Shown here piece by piece: positions 33,872 through 43,326 of a stretch of 64,000 bases of DNA; the first letter of the stretch is position 1; every line of letters starts with the position of its first letter. Under the pieces are notes generated by a model. That model was given only the letters and a program-made list of their open reading frames with translations, had not been told where the DNA came from and did not search any database. Source of the DNA: an uncultured Eubacteriales bacterium (GTDB taxonomy: Bacteria; Bacillota; Clostridia; Peptostreptococcales; Anaerovoracaceae); the NCBI GenBank assembly GCA_902786855.1, contig CADAEH010000005.1:1-64000 (forward strand). The letters run 5' to 3'. Position numbers and translations under genes: made by a program.

Positions 33872-35712
33872 TGTACATACTTGGAATATCAGCTCTATAT
33901 CATGATTCTGCCGCAGCCTTGATACAGGACGGTCAGATCATCTCAGCTGCACAGGAAGAGCGGTTTACAAGAGTTAAAATGGACAAGACGATCCCGCACA
34001 ATGCCATAAGGTACTGCCTGAAGGAGGCAGGGATCGATGCTGCAGAGCTGGATGCGGTTGTTTATTACGACGATCCCGCACTGACTCTGCACAGGTATAC
34101 ATCGAATATCAAAGCGGCAGCAGACGATACTGAAGATCTGATCCGTTTTAGTTTTGATTCCATTTTCAAACAGAAACTCTGGATAGAAAGGCTTCTCAGA
34201 AATAGTATGGGGAGACTGGGAAAAGAGGACAAGCTCTATGTTACCAGGCATCATCTGTCTCACGCTGCTTCAGCTTTCTATCCTTCACCGTTCGATAAAG
34301 CCGCTGTTTTGACGATAGATGGAGTCGGTGAATGGGATACTACAACGATAGGTTACGGATCCGGAAATGATCTTACACTTCTCAAAAAACTGGAATATCC
34401 GCATTCGCTGGGATTGCTTTACAGTGCTTTCACGTACTTTTGCGGGTTCCGCGTGAATTTCGGCGATTACAAGCTGATGGGCCTGGCTCCATATGGTGAA
34501 CCGGTTTACGCTGATCTTATCCGGGAAAAACTGATCCACATCAAACCCGACGGGTCGTTCAGGCTTGGACTTGAATACTTTGATTTCCAATATGGACGAG
34601 CCATGACGAATGAAGCTTTCGCGCAGCTGTTCGGAGGAGAAAGACGACTTCCTGAAGGGCGTATCACAAAAAGAGAAATGGATATGGCGGCATCGGTACA
34701 GGCAGTGACTGAGGAAGTGGTCATGAAACTTGCCAAAACAGCAAAGGCGCTGACCGGTGCGGATAAACTTGTTATGGCCGGCGGAGTTGCGCTGAACTGT
34801 GTTGCGAACGGGCGCCTTTTAAAAAGCGGTCTGTTCGATGATATCTGGGTACAGCCTGCTGCCGGAGATGCCGGCGGAGCTTTAGGTGCGGCACTGGCAT
34901 TCTATCATCTGCATATCAGAGGTGAACGACCGATGAGGGCAGATGGCAGAGACCTTCAGCAGGGCTCTTTTCTCGGACCTGCTTATTCCGGCGAGGAGAT
35001 AAGAGCTTATCTCGATAAGGAAGAGATCCCGTATCATCATTTCTCAAGCCACAGTCATCTGATGGATCATATCGCGGAAATGCTGGATGATCAGAAAGTT
35101 ATTGGCGTGTTTGCAGGAAGAATGGAATATGGACCGAGAGCTCTGGGCCATCGCAGTATAATTGCAGACCCGAGATCTGAGTACATGCAATCCAGACTGA
35201 ATCTCAGTATTAAATACAGAGAGTCATTCAGACCTTTTGCGCCGGCGGTATTACAGGAAAGAAGCGCTGATTATTTTGATTTACCACAATCAAAATGTGA
35301 TCTGCCGTACATGCTGATATGTGCGGATGTTCTTGACCGGGAAGATCTCGGATTTGATATGCGCGAGAAACTCAGCCGTGACAATGACATGCTGGCGATC
35401 GTAAACAGAAAAAGGTCCGGCATACCTGCTGTTACTCATGTAGATTACAGTGCAAGAGTACAGACTGTAGATCAGGAAACAAATCCGTTCTTTCATTCGA
35501 TCATCAAGGCATTTGAGAAGAAAACGGGATGCGGAGTGGTGATCAACACTTCGTTCAATGTCAGAGGGGAACCGATCGTATGTTCTCCGGAAGATGCGTA
35601 TCATTGCTTCATGAATACAGAGATGGATATATTGGTGCTGCAGGATTGTGTTCTGTATAAGGACGAACAGCCACAGCTGCAAAAGAGGAGGGATCGTTAT
35701 GAACCAGACTAA
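33871..35712 (+). CDS. Carbamoyltransferase, NodU/CmcH family
   Basis: A 613-residue enzyme with an N-terminal Kae1-like domain (LGISALYHDSAAALI; HHLSHAASAFYPSPFD near 127; FGDYKLMGLAPYGEP; VMAGGVALNCVANG) and a C-terminal YrdC-like domain (EYGPRALGHRSI near 418; TSFNVRGEPI). These enzymes make carbamoyl-adenylate from carbamoyl phosphate and ATP and carbamoylate hydroxyls of sugars. It probably decorates the polymer or its precursor. The length is normal. One-base overlap upstream and 14-bp overlap downstream. Confidence 0.92.
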   Translation: MYILGISALYHDSAAALIQDGQIISAAQEERFTRVKMDKTIPHNAIRYCLKEAGIDAAELDAVVYYDDPALTLHRYTSNIKAAADDTEDLIRFSFDSIFKQKLWIERLLRNSMGRLGKEDKLYVTRHHLSHAASAFYPSPFDKAAVLTIDGVGEWDTTTIGYGSGNDLTLLKKLEYPHSLGLLYSAFTYFCGFRVNFGDYKLMGLAPYGEPVYADLIREKLIHIKPDGSFRLGLEYFDFQYGRAMTNEAFAQLFGGERRLPEGRITKREMDMAASVQAVTEEVVMKLAKTAKALTGADKLVMAGGVALNCVANGRLLKSGLFDDIWVQPAAGDAGGALGAALAFYHLHIRGERPMRADGRDLQQGSFLGPAYSGEEIRAYLDKEEIPYHHFSSHSHLMDHIAEMLDDQKVIGVFAGRMEYGPRALGHRSIIADPRSEYMQSRLNLSIKYRESFRPFAPAVLQERSADYFDLPQSKCDLPYMLICADVLDREDLGFDMREKLSRDNDMLAIVNRKRSGIPAVTHVDYSARVQTVDQETNPFFHSIIKAFEKKTGCGVVINTSFNVRGEPIVCSPEDAYHCFMNTEMDILVLQDCVLYKDEQPQLQKRRDRYEPD

Positions 35713-35950
35713 TAATAAGGATACTTTCTTTCAGGACGGGGCAGCGGATATGAATACATCCGAAATGATTTACGCCTATCATTTTGACACTTTGCGGGAA
35801 ATGAGAGCACTTCTGTCACAAAGACTGCAGACAAAAATGACTGATGAAGAGATCTTTGAGGCAGTAAAAACAGCTTTCAGGAACAAGTCTGCGGCAGGTA
35901 CTGCCACCGGTCCTTCCGGAGATATCGTAGACTATATTTACGAGATGTGA
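35699..35950 (+). CDS. Small protein of unknown function after the carbamoyltransferase
   Basis: An 83-residue acidic protein with no family I recognise. The middle is helical (SEMIYAYHFDTLREMRALL, DEEIFEAVKTAFRN), with a Gly/Ala/Ser-rich turn and a short hydrophobic end IVDYIYEM. AGAGGAGG before ATG 35699 and overlap with both neighbours (14 bp and 4 bp) show that it is a real translated gene. A binding partner for the carbamoyltransferase is a guess from position only. Confidence 0.7.
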   Translation: MNQTNNKDTFFQDGAADMNTSEMIYAYHFDTLREMRALLSQRLQTKMTDEEIFEAVKTAFRNKSAAGTATGPSGDIVDYIYEM

Positions 35951-36888
35951 AATCTGAAAATGATATTCACTTTCAGTTAGAAAAACACAAATTCACAGTA
36001 ATAAGAGATTTACCACGAATGAATATTAACGGACGGGACTACTCTGCTGATGTCCCGCAGATAAAGTGCAGAAACTATAAAGAAGACGGCATAGACAGAA
36101 TCATTGTGCATTCAGGAAGATTCCATGCAGATGATGTTTTTTGTGTTGCCATGGTCTTGATGTGCTACCCGGACGCAAATGTATTACGTGTAGCATCAGT
36201 TGCTGATGAGTACAGCCATGACCCACACACCATTGTTGCAGATATAGGGTCCGGCAAGTACGATCATCATCAGCCTGACGCAGAGCGGAGGGCAGACGGA
36301 AACTTGTATGCCGCCTGTGGTCTTGTCTTCAGGGACTTCAAACATATTTTGTTCAACGGTGATCCCGGCGCGGCAGATACTTTTGAGAGAGAGTATATCA
36401 TTCCGGTTGAGATCGCCGACAATGGGGGCACAGAGAACCCGTTGTCACTTGCGGTATCTGCTTTCAACCCAACATGGGATTCAGATAAGAACCGTGACGA
36501 AATGTTTGCAAAAGCTGTGATATTTGTTCAGTCAGTTATAGAGAGAGCGATAGTGCAGCTTGATGCAGAGATAAGAGCCCATGGCAAGGTAATGAAGGCT
36601 TTAGGCGATTCAGACGGCAGAATTGTGTTACTTCCGGAGTATATGCCCTGGCGGAATACTCTGATAGACAGCAGTGCTTTATTCGTAGTCTATCCATCCA
36701 AAGGATCCTGGAATCTTCATGCGGTCCCGGCAAAAAAGAGCAGCAAAAGCCCAAAGAAAAAGCTTCCGGAAGAGTGGATCTGTAAAAGACCGGAAAACTG
36801 CATTTTCGTTCATCCTCAGTTGTTTGTTGCTGCTTTCACGACAGAATCTGCGGCACTGGATGCAGCAAATCTTGCAGCAGGAAAATAA
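35947..36888 (+). CDS. MYG1-family (UPF0160) DHH-like hydrolase
   Basis: A 313-residue protein with the MYG1 motifs HSGRFHADDVF (about 56-66), DIGSGKYDHHQ (about 98-108) and EIADNGG. Eukaryotic MYG1 is a 3'-5' exoribonuclease. Bacterial members are little studied, though the DHH-type motifs imply a metal-dependent phosphoesterase. Translation begins at GTG 35947, overlapping the previous stop as GTGA, so it is coupled to the glycan operon. It lacks the extended N-terminal region of some members. Whether it belongs functionally to the locus is unknown. Confidence 0.8.
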   Translation: MKSENDIHFQLEKHKFTVIRDLPRMNINGRDYSADVPQIKCRNYKEDGIDRIIVHSGRFHADDVFCVAMVLMCYPDANVLRVASVADEYSHDPHTIVADIGSGKYDHHQPDAERRADGNLYAACGLVFRDFKHILFNGDPGAADTFEREYIIPVEIADNGGTENPLSLAVSAFNPTWDSDKNRDEMFAKAVIFVQSVIERAIVQLDAEIRAHGKVMKALGDSDGRIVLLPEYMPWRNTLIDSSALFVVYPSKGSWNLHAVPAKKSSKSPKKKLPEEWICKRPENCIFVHPQLFVAAFTTESAALDAANLAAGK

Positions 36889-36949
36889 GACAAGAAACTG
36901 ATATTATTGCAGTTTTATGTTTGCAAATGAACAATCGATCTTTTTTTTG

Positions 36950-36958
36950 TGCTATACT
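36950..36958 (+). promoter_or_regulatory. Extended -10 promoter for the permease
   Basis: TGC-TATACT (36950-36958) is an extended -10 about 65 bp before the permease start. The -35 is weak. It follows a T-rich run at 36941-36948 that might also help end the upstream operon. Confidence 0.45.
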
Positions 36959-37024
36959 AATAACAATCAAACATTTCTTTTATATGGCGGTTTATAAAAC
37001 ACAGAAAAGAGGTGGGGTATTATT

Positions 37025-38101
37025 ATGGCATTATACTTAAAAGATATTTTTGCCGCCATCGCTGTCGTTTTCAATGCGATCCCGATGGCCATGTTCTCAC
37101 TTTCCTACGGATTTGCTGCATTTCCGACTGCCCTCGGATTTATTGTCGGCGGTCTCGGCATGGCTCTGACACATCAGATAGCGCCGATTTCTCTGCAGGC
37201 AGAAAGTATCGTCCTTGCCGGAACTATCAGCAATGACCGTAATGAGAGACTGAACATCATTTTCTACAGTGGTATTGTGATGGCGATCATGGGCTTCTGT
37301 GGTGTGCTTACTAAGACCATGGATTTTATCGGACCGTGTATCCTCAGCGCTATGCTGGCAGGCGTAGGACTGATGCTTGCGAAAGCAGGTTTCGACATGA
37401 TAAAGCAGAACAGATTTGTCTCTGCATTTTCCATAGCATCAGCACTGATTGTCTATTTTGCTACTAACGATCTGATCTGGACTATAGCTGTCTCAGTAAT
37501 TCTCAGTACCATCGCACATCTCATCAGAGCAAGAGTCACTGGTGACAAAGGAAGTACTCTGGAAGTTGATATGAGTAAGGAAAAACTCATTCCACTGAAA
37601 CTGACAGTCAATCCGCATATCATACGGAGCGTCCTTGCAGTCTGTACTCTTCAGATCGGCGGAAATATTGCTTACGCCACTATCACAGCCGGAATAGCCG
37701 GCGAAACGGCTAATGTCGATGCGATCACTGTATATTCCGGTCTTGCTGACTCAGCAAGCGCTTTCTTCGGAGGCGGTCCTGTCGAGGCTATCATCAGTGG
37801 TACTGCAGCTGCACCTCATCCGCTGCTTGCAGGCTTGCTGCTTGTAGCAATAGTATCTGCGATATTCCTGACAAAGACGATCACAAGAATAGCCAAATAC
37901 ATTCCTGCAGAAACAATTTCCGGCTTCCTCTTCGTGCTTGGTGCTTTCGCAGTTTTCCCGGGTGATGCAGCGTCGGCTCTTGCTGAAGACCCAGTAGTCG
38001 GAGGCTGTGTCATCATCGTCACAAGCTTCTCAGATCCGTTCATAGGAATGGTTTCAGGTCTTGCACTCAAGTATGGGATCATGTTCCTCGGCGGAATGTG
38101 A
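37025..38101 (+). CDS. NCS2-like purine/xanthine permease, short form
   Basis: A 358-residue polytopic membrane protein with about ten hydrophobic segments and sequence typical of the nucleobase/ascorbate (NCS2/AzgA-like) transporters (SYGFAAFPTALGFIVGG; ISGTAAAPHPLLAG). Most NCS2 members are 420-480 residues, so this is a short form. It starts with GAGGTGGGG 9 bp before the ATG. Its partner is the adenine deaminase gene downstream, which points to uptake of adenine or hypoxanthine. A terminator separates the two genes. Confidence 0.7.
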   Translation: MALYLKDIFAAIAVVFNAIPMAMFSLSYGFAAFPTALGFIVGGLGMALTHQIAPISLQAESIVLAGTISNDRNERLNIIFYSGIVMAIMGFCGVLTKTMDFIGPCILSAMLAGVGLMLAKAGFDMIKQNRFVSAFSIASALIVYFATNDLIWTIAVSVILSTIAHLIRARVTGDKGSTLEVDMSKEKLIPLKLTVNPHIIRSVLAVCTLQIGGNIAYATITAGIAGETANVDAITVYSGLADSASAFFGGGPVEAIISGTAAAPHPLLAGLLLVAIVSAIFLTKTITRIAKYIPAETISGFLFVLGAFAVFPGDAASALAEDPVVGGCVIIVTSFSDPFIGMVSGLALKYGIMFLGGM

Positions 38102-38156
38102 TCATAGCCAATACCTGAATAAAACAAGTCTTATATAAAACATTCATTTGAAAATT

Positions 38157-38199
38157 CCCGTCAGGGGCTTAACATCAAGCCGTTGGCGGGTGTTTTTTT
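38157..38199 (+). terminator. Terminator after permease
   Basis: An outer stem CCCGTCA with TTGGCGGG (one wobble) and an inner stem GGCTT/AAGCC form the hairpin. Seven Ts follow at 38193-38199. Confidence 0.8.
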
Positions 38200-38298
38200 C
38201 AATTATTCTCGGATATAATTAAAAGAAGTTGAAACAGTTCAGAAATCTGGTCTGTATTATTGATTATGAATTTATGAAAGGGATGGAGGTACTGCTGT

Positions 38299-40098
38299 AT
38301 GCTGAACGTATTTTGTAAGAAACCCCTTTATGAAGTAACGCAGACAATGGCTAAAGTAGCTATGGGCGTCGAAAAAGCAGAATTGGTGATAAAGAATGCA
38401 AAGCTCGTAAATGTATGCACTGCTGAGATACAGGAGGGGATAGATGTAGCTGTTACGCAGGGGCGTATAGCTCTGGTCGGTGATGCCTCGCACTGCATAG
38501 GTGATGATACTAAGATAATAGATGCATCAGGACAATACATCGCTCCGGGCTTCATGGATGCACATATCCATGTTGAATCAGCGATGATAAGCGTAGGGGA
38601 ATATGCAAAAGCTGTCGTCCCGCATGGTACTACAGGTATATTTATGGATCCTCACGAGATATGTAATGTCTGCGGTCCGGAAGGCGTAAGAGCTATGATT
38701 GACGATGGGATGAGAGTCCCTCTGAAAGCTATGTCCAACGTTCCTTCCTGTGTTCCTGCTGTAGCAGGCTTCGAGGATACGGGATCTCACATCGGTCCGG
38801 AAGAAGTACGTGAGATGATGACATGGAAAGGGATCCTGGGCCTCGGAGAAATGATGAGTTTCCCTAATGTGCTCAGCGCTGAACCGAATATCCATGGAGA
38901 GCTTGCAGAGACCCTGAAGGCTGATCAGATGATAACCGGTCACTTTTCAGTTCCTGATGTAGGAGCAGGTCTCAATGCATATATTGCATCCGGTGTAAGG
39001 TGCTGCCATGAATCCACCCGTGCTGTGGATGTGCTTGAGAAAATGAGACATGGAATGTATGCTCTGATGCGTTATGGCAGTGCATGGCACGATATGCCAG
39101 TAATAATACGGGCGATACTTGATAATAATGTTGATGACCGTTTTGCATGTCTGATCTCAGATGATACACATCCGGATACACTTATCAGTGACGGGCACCT
39201 TGATCACATAGTACGCTGTGCTGTAAAAGAAGGTCTCGATCCTGTAAAAGCAATACAATATGTGACCATCAATCCTGCGACATGCTTCCATATGGATCAC
39301 GAAATGGGAAGTATCAGCCCGGGCAAGTGTGCTGATATAGTTTTCTTTGATGACCTTAATGATATTCGCATCACAAGGACTATCATTGATGGTGATGTAG
39401 TTGCTGAAAACGGAAACATGACAGTGGATATCGGAAAGGCAGATTTCCCTGAATTTGTCTATGATACCATGCATGTGGGACAGACAATCACTCCTGACAG
39501 CTTTAAGATCGCTGCTCCTGGCGGGAAGGACAGTGTTAAGACACGCGTGATCGAGATAATACCTAACAAGGTCGGAAATTATGAGCGCATTATGGATCTT
39601 AAGGTGAAAGACGGTTTTGTTCAGCCGGATCCGGATAATGATGTAATGAAGATGGTTGTATTCGAACGCCATCACGAAACGGGTACAAAAGGCGCAGGAT
39701 TCCTGAAAGGCTTTGGATTCGGGAAGGGGGCAATGGCACAGACTGTCGCTCATGACGCCCATAATCTGCTTGTAGCAGGTACAAATGATGAGGATATGGC
39801 ATTGGCTGCAAACACTCTTATCGAATGTGGCGGGGGAATGTGTGCTGTTGCTGATGGTAAGGTGCTGGCACTTGTACCGCTTCCGATAGCCGGTCTTATG
39901 AACGATCTGCCGGCAGAGGAAATGGCAGACTTGATCAGTAAGCTTGATGATGCCTGGAAGGAGATGGGATGCGCTATCAATTCACCGTATATGACGATGG
40001 CCCTGATACCGCTTGCATGCCTTCCGGAACTGAGACTTACCAACAGAGGTCTTGTAGACTGCAGATCATTCCAGTTTGTTGATCTGTTTGTTGAATGA
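38299..40098 (+). CDS. ade: Adenine deaminase
   Basis: A 599-residue amidohydrolase-superfamily enzyme that converts adenine to hypoxanthine and ammonia. Metal-binding motifs are DAHIHVESAM (about 87-96), PHGTTGIFMDPHEI and SDDTHPDTL/GHLDHIVR near 295-305. The C-terminal domain is typical of Ade (GGMCAVADGKVLALVPLPIAGLM). The length is normal. GGAGG lies 9 bp before ATG 38299, and a TATAAT at 38214-38219 may be its -10. It feeds purine salvage with the permease upstream. Confidence 0.95.
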   Translation: MLNVFCKKPLYEVTQTMAKVAMGVEKAELVIKNAKLVNVCTAEIQEGIDVAVTQGRIALVGDASHCIGDDTKIIDASGQYIAPGFMDAHIHVESAMISVGEYAKAVVPHGTTGIFMDPHEICNVCGPEGVRAMIDDGMRVPLKAMSNVPSCVPAVAGFEDTGSHIGPEEVREMMTWKGILGLGEMMSFPNVLSAEPNIHGELAETLKADQMITGHFSVPDVGAGLNAYIASGVRCCHESTRAVDVLEKMRHGMYALMRYGSAWHDMPVIIRAILDNNVDDRFACLISDDTHPDTLISDGHLDHIVRCAVKEGLDPVKAIQYVTINPATCFHMDHEMGSISPGKCADIVFFDDLNDIRITRTIIDGDVVAENGNMTVDIGKADFPEFVYDTMHVGQTITPDSFKIAAPGGKDSVKTRVIEIIPNKVGNYERIMDLKVKDGFVQPDPDNDVMKMVVFERHHETGTKGAGFLKGFGFGKGAMAQTVAHDAHNLLVAGTNDEDMALAANTLIECGGGMCAVADGKVLALVPLPIAGLMNDLPAEEMADLISKLDDAWKEMGCAINSPYMTMALIPLACLPELRLTNRGLVDCRSFQFVDLFVE

Positions 40099-40131
40099 GA
40101 TAAGTATAAAAATGCATCAGAAAAAAGTGCG

Positions 40132-40428
40132 ATGGGTAAAATATCTATTCCTGTAAGAAGAGTATTTTTAAATAAAAAGGCGTGCAGAAGAGAAGCAAAA
40201 AGAATCATCTCAGAAGGTCTGATTGATGGTATGGATGAAATGCAGCTGGCGCGTGAGATATATTTTCACGCGCTGGCCTTCTACTTCTGTGAAAAAACGG
40301 GCTTGTTTCCGGTAATAAAAAAACACGCAGACCCGATCGATCTGCGTGATGATGGAGACAATATAGTCAGTCAGCGGATATTTGACCTGTTTTGGCATGT
40401 ACCGGAAAAATGGGTAAAGAGACGATAA
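40132..40428 (+). CDS. Small conserved-looking protein of unknown function
   Basis: A 98-residue basic protein. It shows a helical pattern (KKACRREAKRIISEGLIDGMDEMQLAREIYFHALAF split over two helices), then ADPIDLRDDGD and a C-terminal FDLFWHVPEKW. The ADP-DGD acidic patch and the HA-Y helix look conserved rather than random, and it is convergent with coaBC. The ribosome site is weak. No function is assigned. Confidence 0.6.
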   Translation: MGKISIPVRRVFLNKKACRREAKRIISEGLIDGMDEMQLAREIYFHALAFYFCEKTGLFPVIKKHADPIDLRDDGDNIVSQRIFDLFWHVPEKWVKRR

Positions 40429-40458
40429 TACCTCAAAGAAGCATTCAGAGGCCGAATA

Positions 40459-41670
40459 TCAGGCTTTTACAAGCTTGCCTGAACGAAGCTCAAGCGCTTT
40501 GTCGACTATGCGGTATGCAGTCTCTGCCTTGCTGAGTATTCCGAGCTCTATCATATCGTCAGCTGTGATCAGAGTGACGACATTGGTATCGACCTGAAAA
40601 CCTGCACCTTCTGTTCTGAGACTGTTGGCACATATCATGTCGAGTGACTTTCGTTTGAGCTTGGAGCGGGAATTTTCTATGAGATTTTCTGTTTCCATGG
40701 CAAAGCCACATATGACCTGATCAGGCCTTCGTATTTTTGCCACATCAGCCAGAATGTCAGATGTACGCTTTAGCAGGATGGACATATCTCCGTCCTGCTT
40801 TTTGATTTTATGATCAGCAACTTCCAGCGGTGTATAATCCGCAACAGCTGCAGCCTTGAATATCATATCAACTGAAGGGGCATACTCCAGAACTGCGTCA
40901 TGCATATCCTGTGAGCTGACAACATCGACTCTTTTAACACCAAAAGGCGCATCAAGTGAAGTCCGTCCGCTTACAAGGATAACTTCAGCACCTCTCATGC
41001 GGCAGACCCTTGCCAGAGCATAGCCCATCTTGCCACTGGAATGATTGGTGATATATCTAACCGGATCGATCGCTTCCTGCGTCGGACCTGCTGTTACGAG
41101 AACTTTGAGTCCGTTCATATCCTTCTTAAAAGCAATGGTATCCAGTATATGCTCAAGCAGAACATCATGTTCAGGCATTTTTCCTTTGCCCTCATCACCG
41201 CATGCGAGAAGTCCTGAATCAGGTTCGATGATCTTTATGCCATAGTCTGCAAGTCTTTCAAGATTAGCCTGCGTTGCCGGGTTCTCATACATTGCTGTAT
41301 TCATAGCCGGAGCGACAAGCTTAGGACACTTTGCAGCCAGAAATACAGTAGTAAGCATGTCATCTGCGATACCGTTTGCTGCTTTCGCTATGAAGTTTGC
41401 AGTTGCCGGTGCGATGATCATAAGATCAGCGGCCTTAGCCAGCGAAATATGTTTAACATCATATTCAAAATGTTTTTCAAACATATCTACGATGCATCTG
41501 TTTCCGCTGCGGGTCTCGAAAGTGAGAGGGGTGATGAATTCTGCAGCATGTTCGGTCATTATCACATGGACATTGGCATTTTGCTTTTTCAGAGCACTGA
41601 TAAGATAAACAGCTTTGTAAGCAGCAATGCCTCCGGTAACTCCGAGTACGATTGTTTTTCCTTTGAGCAT
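40459..41670 (-). CDS. coaBC: Bifunctional phosphopantothenoylcysteine decarboxylase / phosphopantothenate-cysteine ligase
   Basis: A 403-residue CoaBC for coenzyme A synthesis. The N-terminal flavoprotein CoaC domain (about 1-185) has GVTGGIAAYKAVYLI, the conserved PAMNTAMYENPA and a Cys-containing AAKCPKL/GLLACGDEGKG. The C-terminal CoaB domain (about 190-403) has TAGPTQEAIDPVRYITNHSSG and KAAAVADYTP. GGAGGTGCTAAC precedes the ATG on the minus strand. It stands alone. CoaD is encoded at 51951, so two steps of the pathway lie in this window. Confidence 0.96.
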   Translation of the reverse strand: MLKGKTIVLGVTGGIAAYKAVYLISALKKQNANVHVIMTEHAAEFITPLTFETRSGNRCIVDMFEKHFEYDVKHISLAKAADLMIIAPATANFIAKAANGIADDMLTTVFLAAKCPKLVAPAMNTAMYENPATQANLERLADYGIKIIEPDSGLLACGDEGKGKMPEHDVLLEHILDTIAFKKDMNGLKVLVTAGPTQEAIDPVRYITNHSSGKMGYALARVCRMRGAEVILVSGRTSLDAPFGVKRVDVVSSQDMHDAVLEYAPSVDMIFKAAAVADYTPLEVADHKIKKQDGDMSILLKRTSDILADVAKIRRPDQVICGFAMETENLIENSRSKLKRKSLDMICANSLRTEGAGFQVDTNVVTLITADDMIELGILSKAETAYRIVDKALELRSGKLVKA

Positions 41671-41745
41671 GTTAGCACCTCCGCATGCTAATACTTATTG
41701 TTTACTGACTAATTGTACAACAACCGGACAGTATAATCAAAGAAA

Positions 41746-41774
41746 TGAAAAACCCGGTGATATCTCACCGGGTT
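41746..41774 (-). terminator. Terminator of the SNF symporter gene
   Basis: On the minus strand AACCCGGTGA pairs with TCACCGGGTT across 41751-41774. A short T run then follows. It lies 31 bp after the symporter stop. Confidence 0.8.
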
Positions 41775-41804
41775 ATCACATGTAGTTAGATTACGAATCC
41801 GGGA

Positions 41805-43187
41805 TTAGTTGCCCCAGAATGATGTGACCTGACCATAAACGATCATAGCCATGAAGATAGGTCCGATCCACTTGATACAGAAATCAAACAGTCCTCTTGA
41901 CTTGAAATTGGAACCTCTTTCGATTTCATCATCGACATAGTGAGGAACGATCCAACCAATGAGGATAGCCATGATGAGTCCTGTCAGAGGCATCAGGATA
42001 CCTTCAGCAAGAGCATCCCATACATCGAGTACGTCAGGCTGTCCGAGCAGGTGGAACCATGCAACTGTAGGAGCTGCACCAAGGCAGTCGAGAGTTGTCA
42101 GTGCGTTACCAACGAGTGCCCATGCGCCCATTGCCATTGTAACTCCGAATCTGTTAGCTGACTTTCCGGCTTTGATCCTGCTGTCAAGGATAGCAGAGAT
42201 ACCACCCTCCATCATACCGATGGATGAAGACAGAGCTGCGAAGAATACGAGGAGCCAGAACAGGAAACCGAACAGCTTGCCGCCGGTAAGGTTGTTGAAT
42301 ACTGTCTGCATGGAGATGAACAGGAGTCCAGGACCAGCACCAGGCTCGATTCCGTAAGCTGTGCATGCAGGCATGATAGCCATACCGGCAAGAACAGCAA
42401 CGCAGGAGTCACCGATTGTGATAAATACTGCATCCTTCTCAAGGTTCTCTTTTCTGTCAAGATATGAACCGTAAGCGATGAGACAACCGGAAGCGAGTGA
42501 CAGTGAGAAGAACATCTGACCGCCAGCCAGCTTGACTGTGTCGAAGAATCCCTTAGCAGAGTTCATTCCGTCGAAATGAGGCTTGAAGAGGAAGGACAGA
42601 CCTTCACCAGCTCCAGGCAGTGTGCAGGATCTGATAACGATGATGACCAGCATTACGAAGAGTGCAGGCATAGCTACCTTGCAGAACTTTTCAATACCGC
42701 CGGAAACTCCGCCGAGTACGATTACTACTGTAAGAACCAGGAATATGATCATCCAGATCAGCGCTGCTCCGCCATTGCTGAGAAGTGATGCTTCGAAGAA
42801 TGCGCCAGGATCGATCTCTTTTCCGCCAAATGCCATGACAGAGTATACGAGATACTTCATGATGTATCCACCGAATGTGCAGTAGAACGCAATCAGGAAG
42901 AACGGAACTGCTGTCTGCAGAACACCGTTGAACTTGAATGCGTGGTGAATCTCGTCGTAGGCTTCGATAGCAGCCTTCTGAGACTTACGACCGATAGCGA
43001 TCTCAGAAAGAACCAGAGGATATCCAACTGTTACGCAGAGTATTACGTAGATGAGAAGGAAAGCAAATCCTCCGCCGAGTCCCATCTTGTAAGGGAAAGA
43101 CCACAGGTTACCAAGACCTACTGCGGATCCAAGTGCGGCCATAAGGAATCCGAAATTCGAATTAAATTGACCTTTACTTTGTTCCAT
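41805..43187 (-). CDS. Sodium-dependent neurotransmitter:sodium symporter family transporter
   Basis: A 460-residue SNF (NSS/LeuT) family transporter with about 11-12 hydrophobic segments. The N-terminal signature is FLMAALGSAVGLGNLWSFPY, where the GSAVGLGN unwinding contributes sodium and substrate sites. Bacterial members take up amino acids (such as Trp, Tyr, Leu, Met) with sodium, and the substrate here cannot be told. AGGAGGTATTTATT lies before the ATG. It is monocistronic with a terminator at 41746-41774. Confidence 0.92.
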   Translation of the reverse strand: MEQSKGQFNSNFGFLMAALGSAVGLGNLWSFPYKMGLGGGFAFLLIYVILCVTVGYPLVLSEIAIGRKSQKAAIEAYDEIHHAFKFNGVLQTAVPFFLIAFYCTFGGYIMKYLVYSVMAFGGKEIDPGAFFEASLLSNGGAALIWMIIFLVLTVVIVLGGVSGGIEKFCKVAMPALFVMLVIIVIRSCTLPGAGEGLSFLFKPHFDGMNSAKGFFDTVKLAGGQMFFSLSLASGCLIAYGSYLDRKENLEKDAVFITIGDSCVAVLAGMAIMPACTAYGIEPGAGPGLLFISMQTVFNNLTGGKLFGFLFWLLVFFAALSSSIGMMEGGISAILDSRIKAGKSANRFGVTMAMGAWALVGNALTTLDCLGAAPTVAWFHLLGQPDVLDVWDALAEGILMPLTGLIMAILIGWIVPHYVDDEIERGSNFKSRGLFDFCIKWIGPIFMAMIVYGQVTSFWGN

Positions 43188-43285
43188 AATAAATACCTCC
43201 TATATGTGATGTCAATATGAATTAGTTGTTCACAATTTCATCACATTTTACAAAATATACATTAAATAATTGTAAAGATCAACAG

Positions 43286-43318
43286 AAAAAAAGGAGATAT
43301 GTCATATGACATACCTCC
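43286..43318 (-). terminator. Terminator of the class A PBP gene
   Basis: On the minus strand GGAGGTATGTCA pairs with TATGACATATCTCC (43293-43318). A run of seven Ts follows (43286-43292). It lies 9 bp after the stop codon. Confidence 0.85.
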
Positions 43319-43326
43319 CTGATTGT

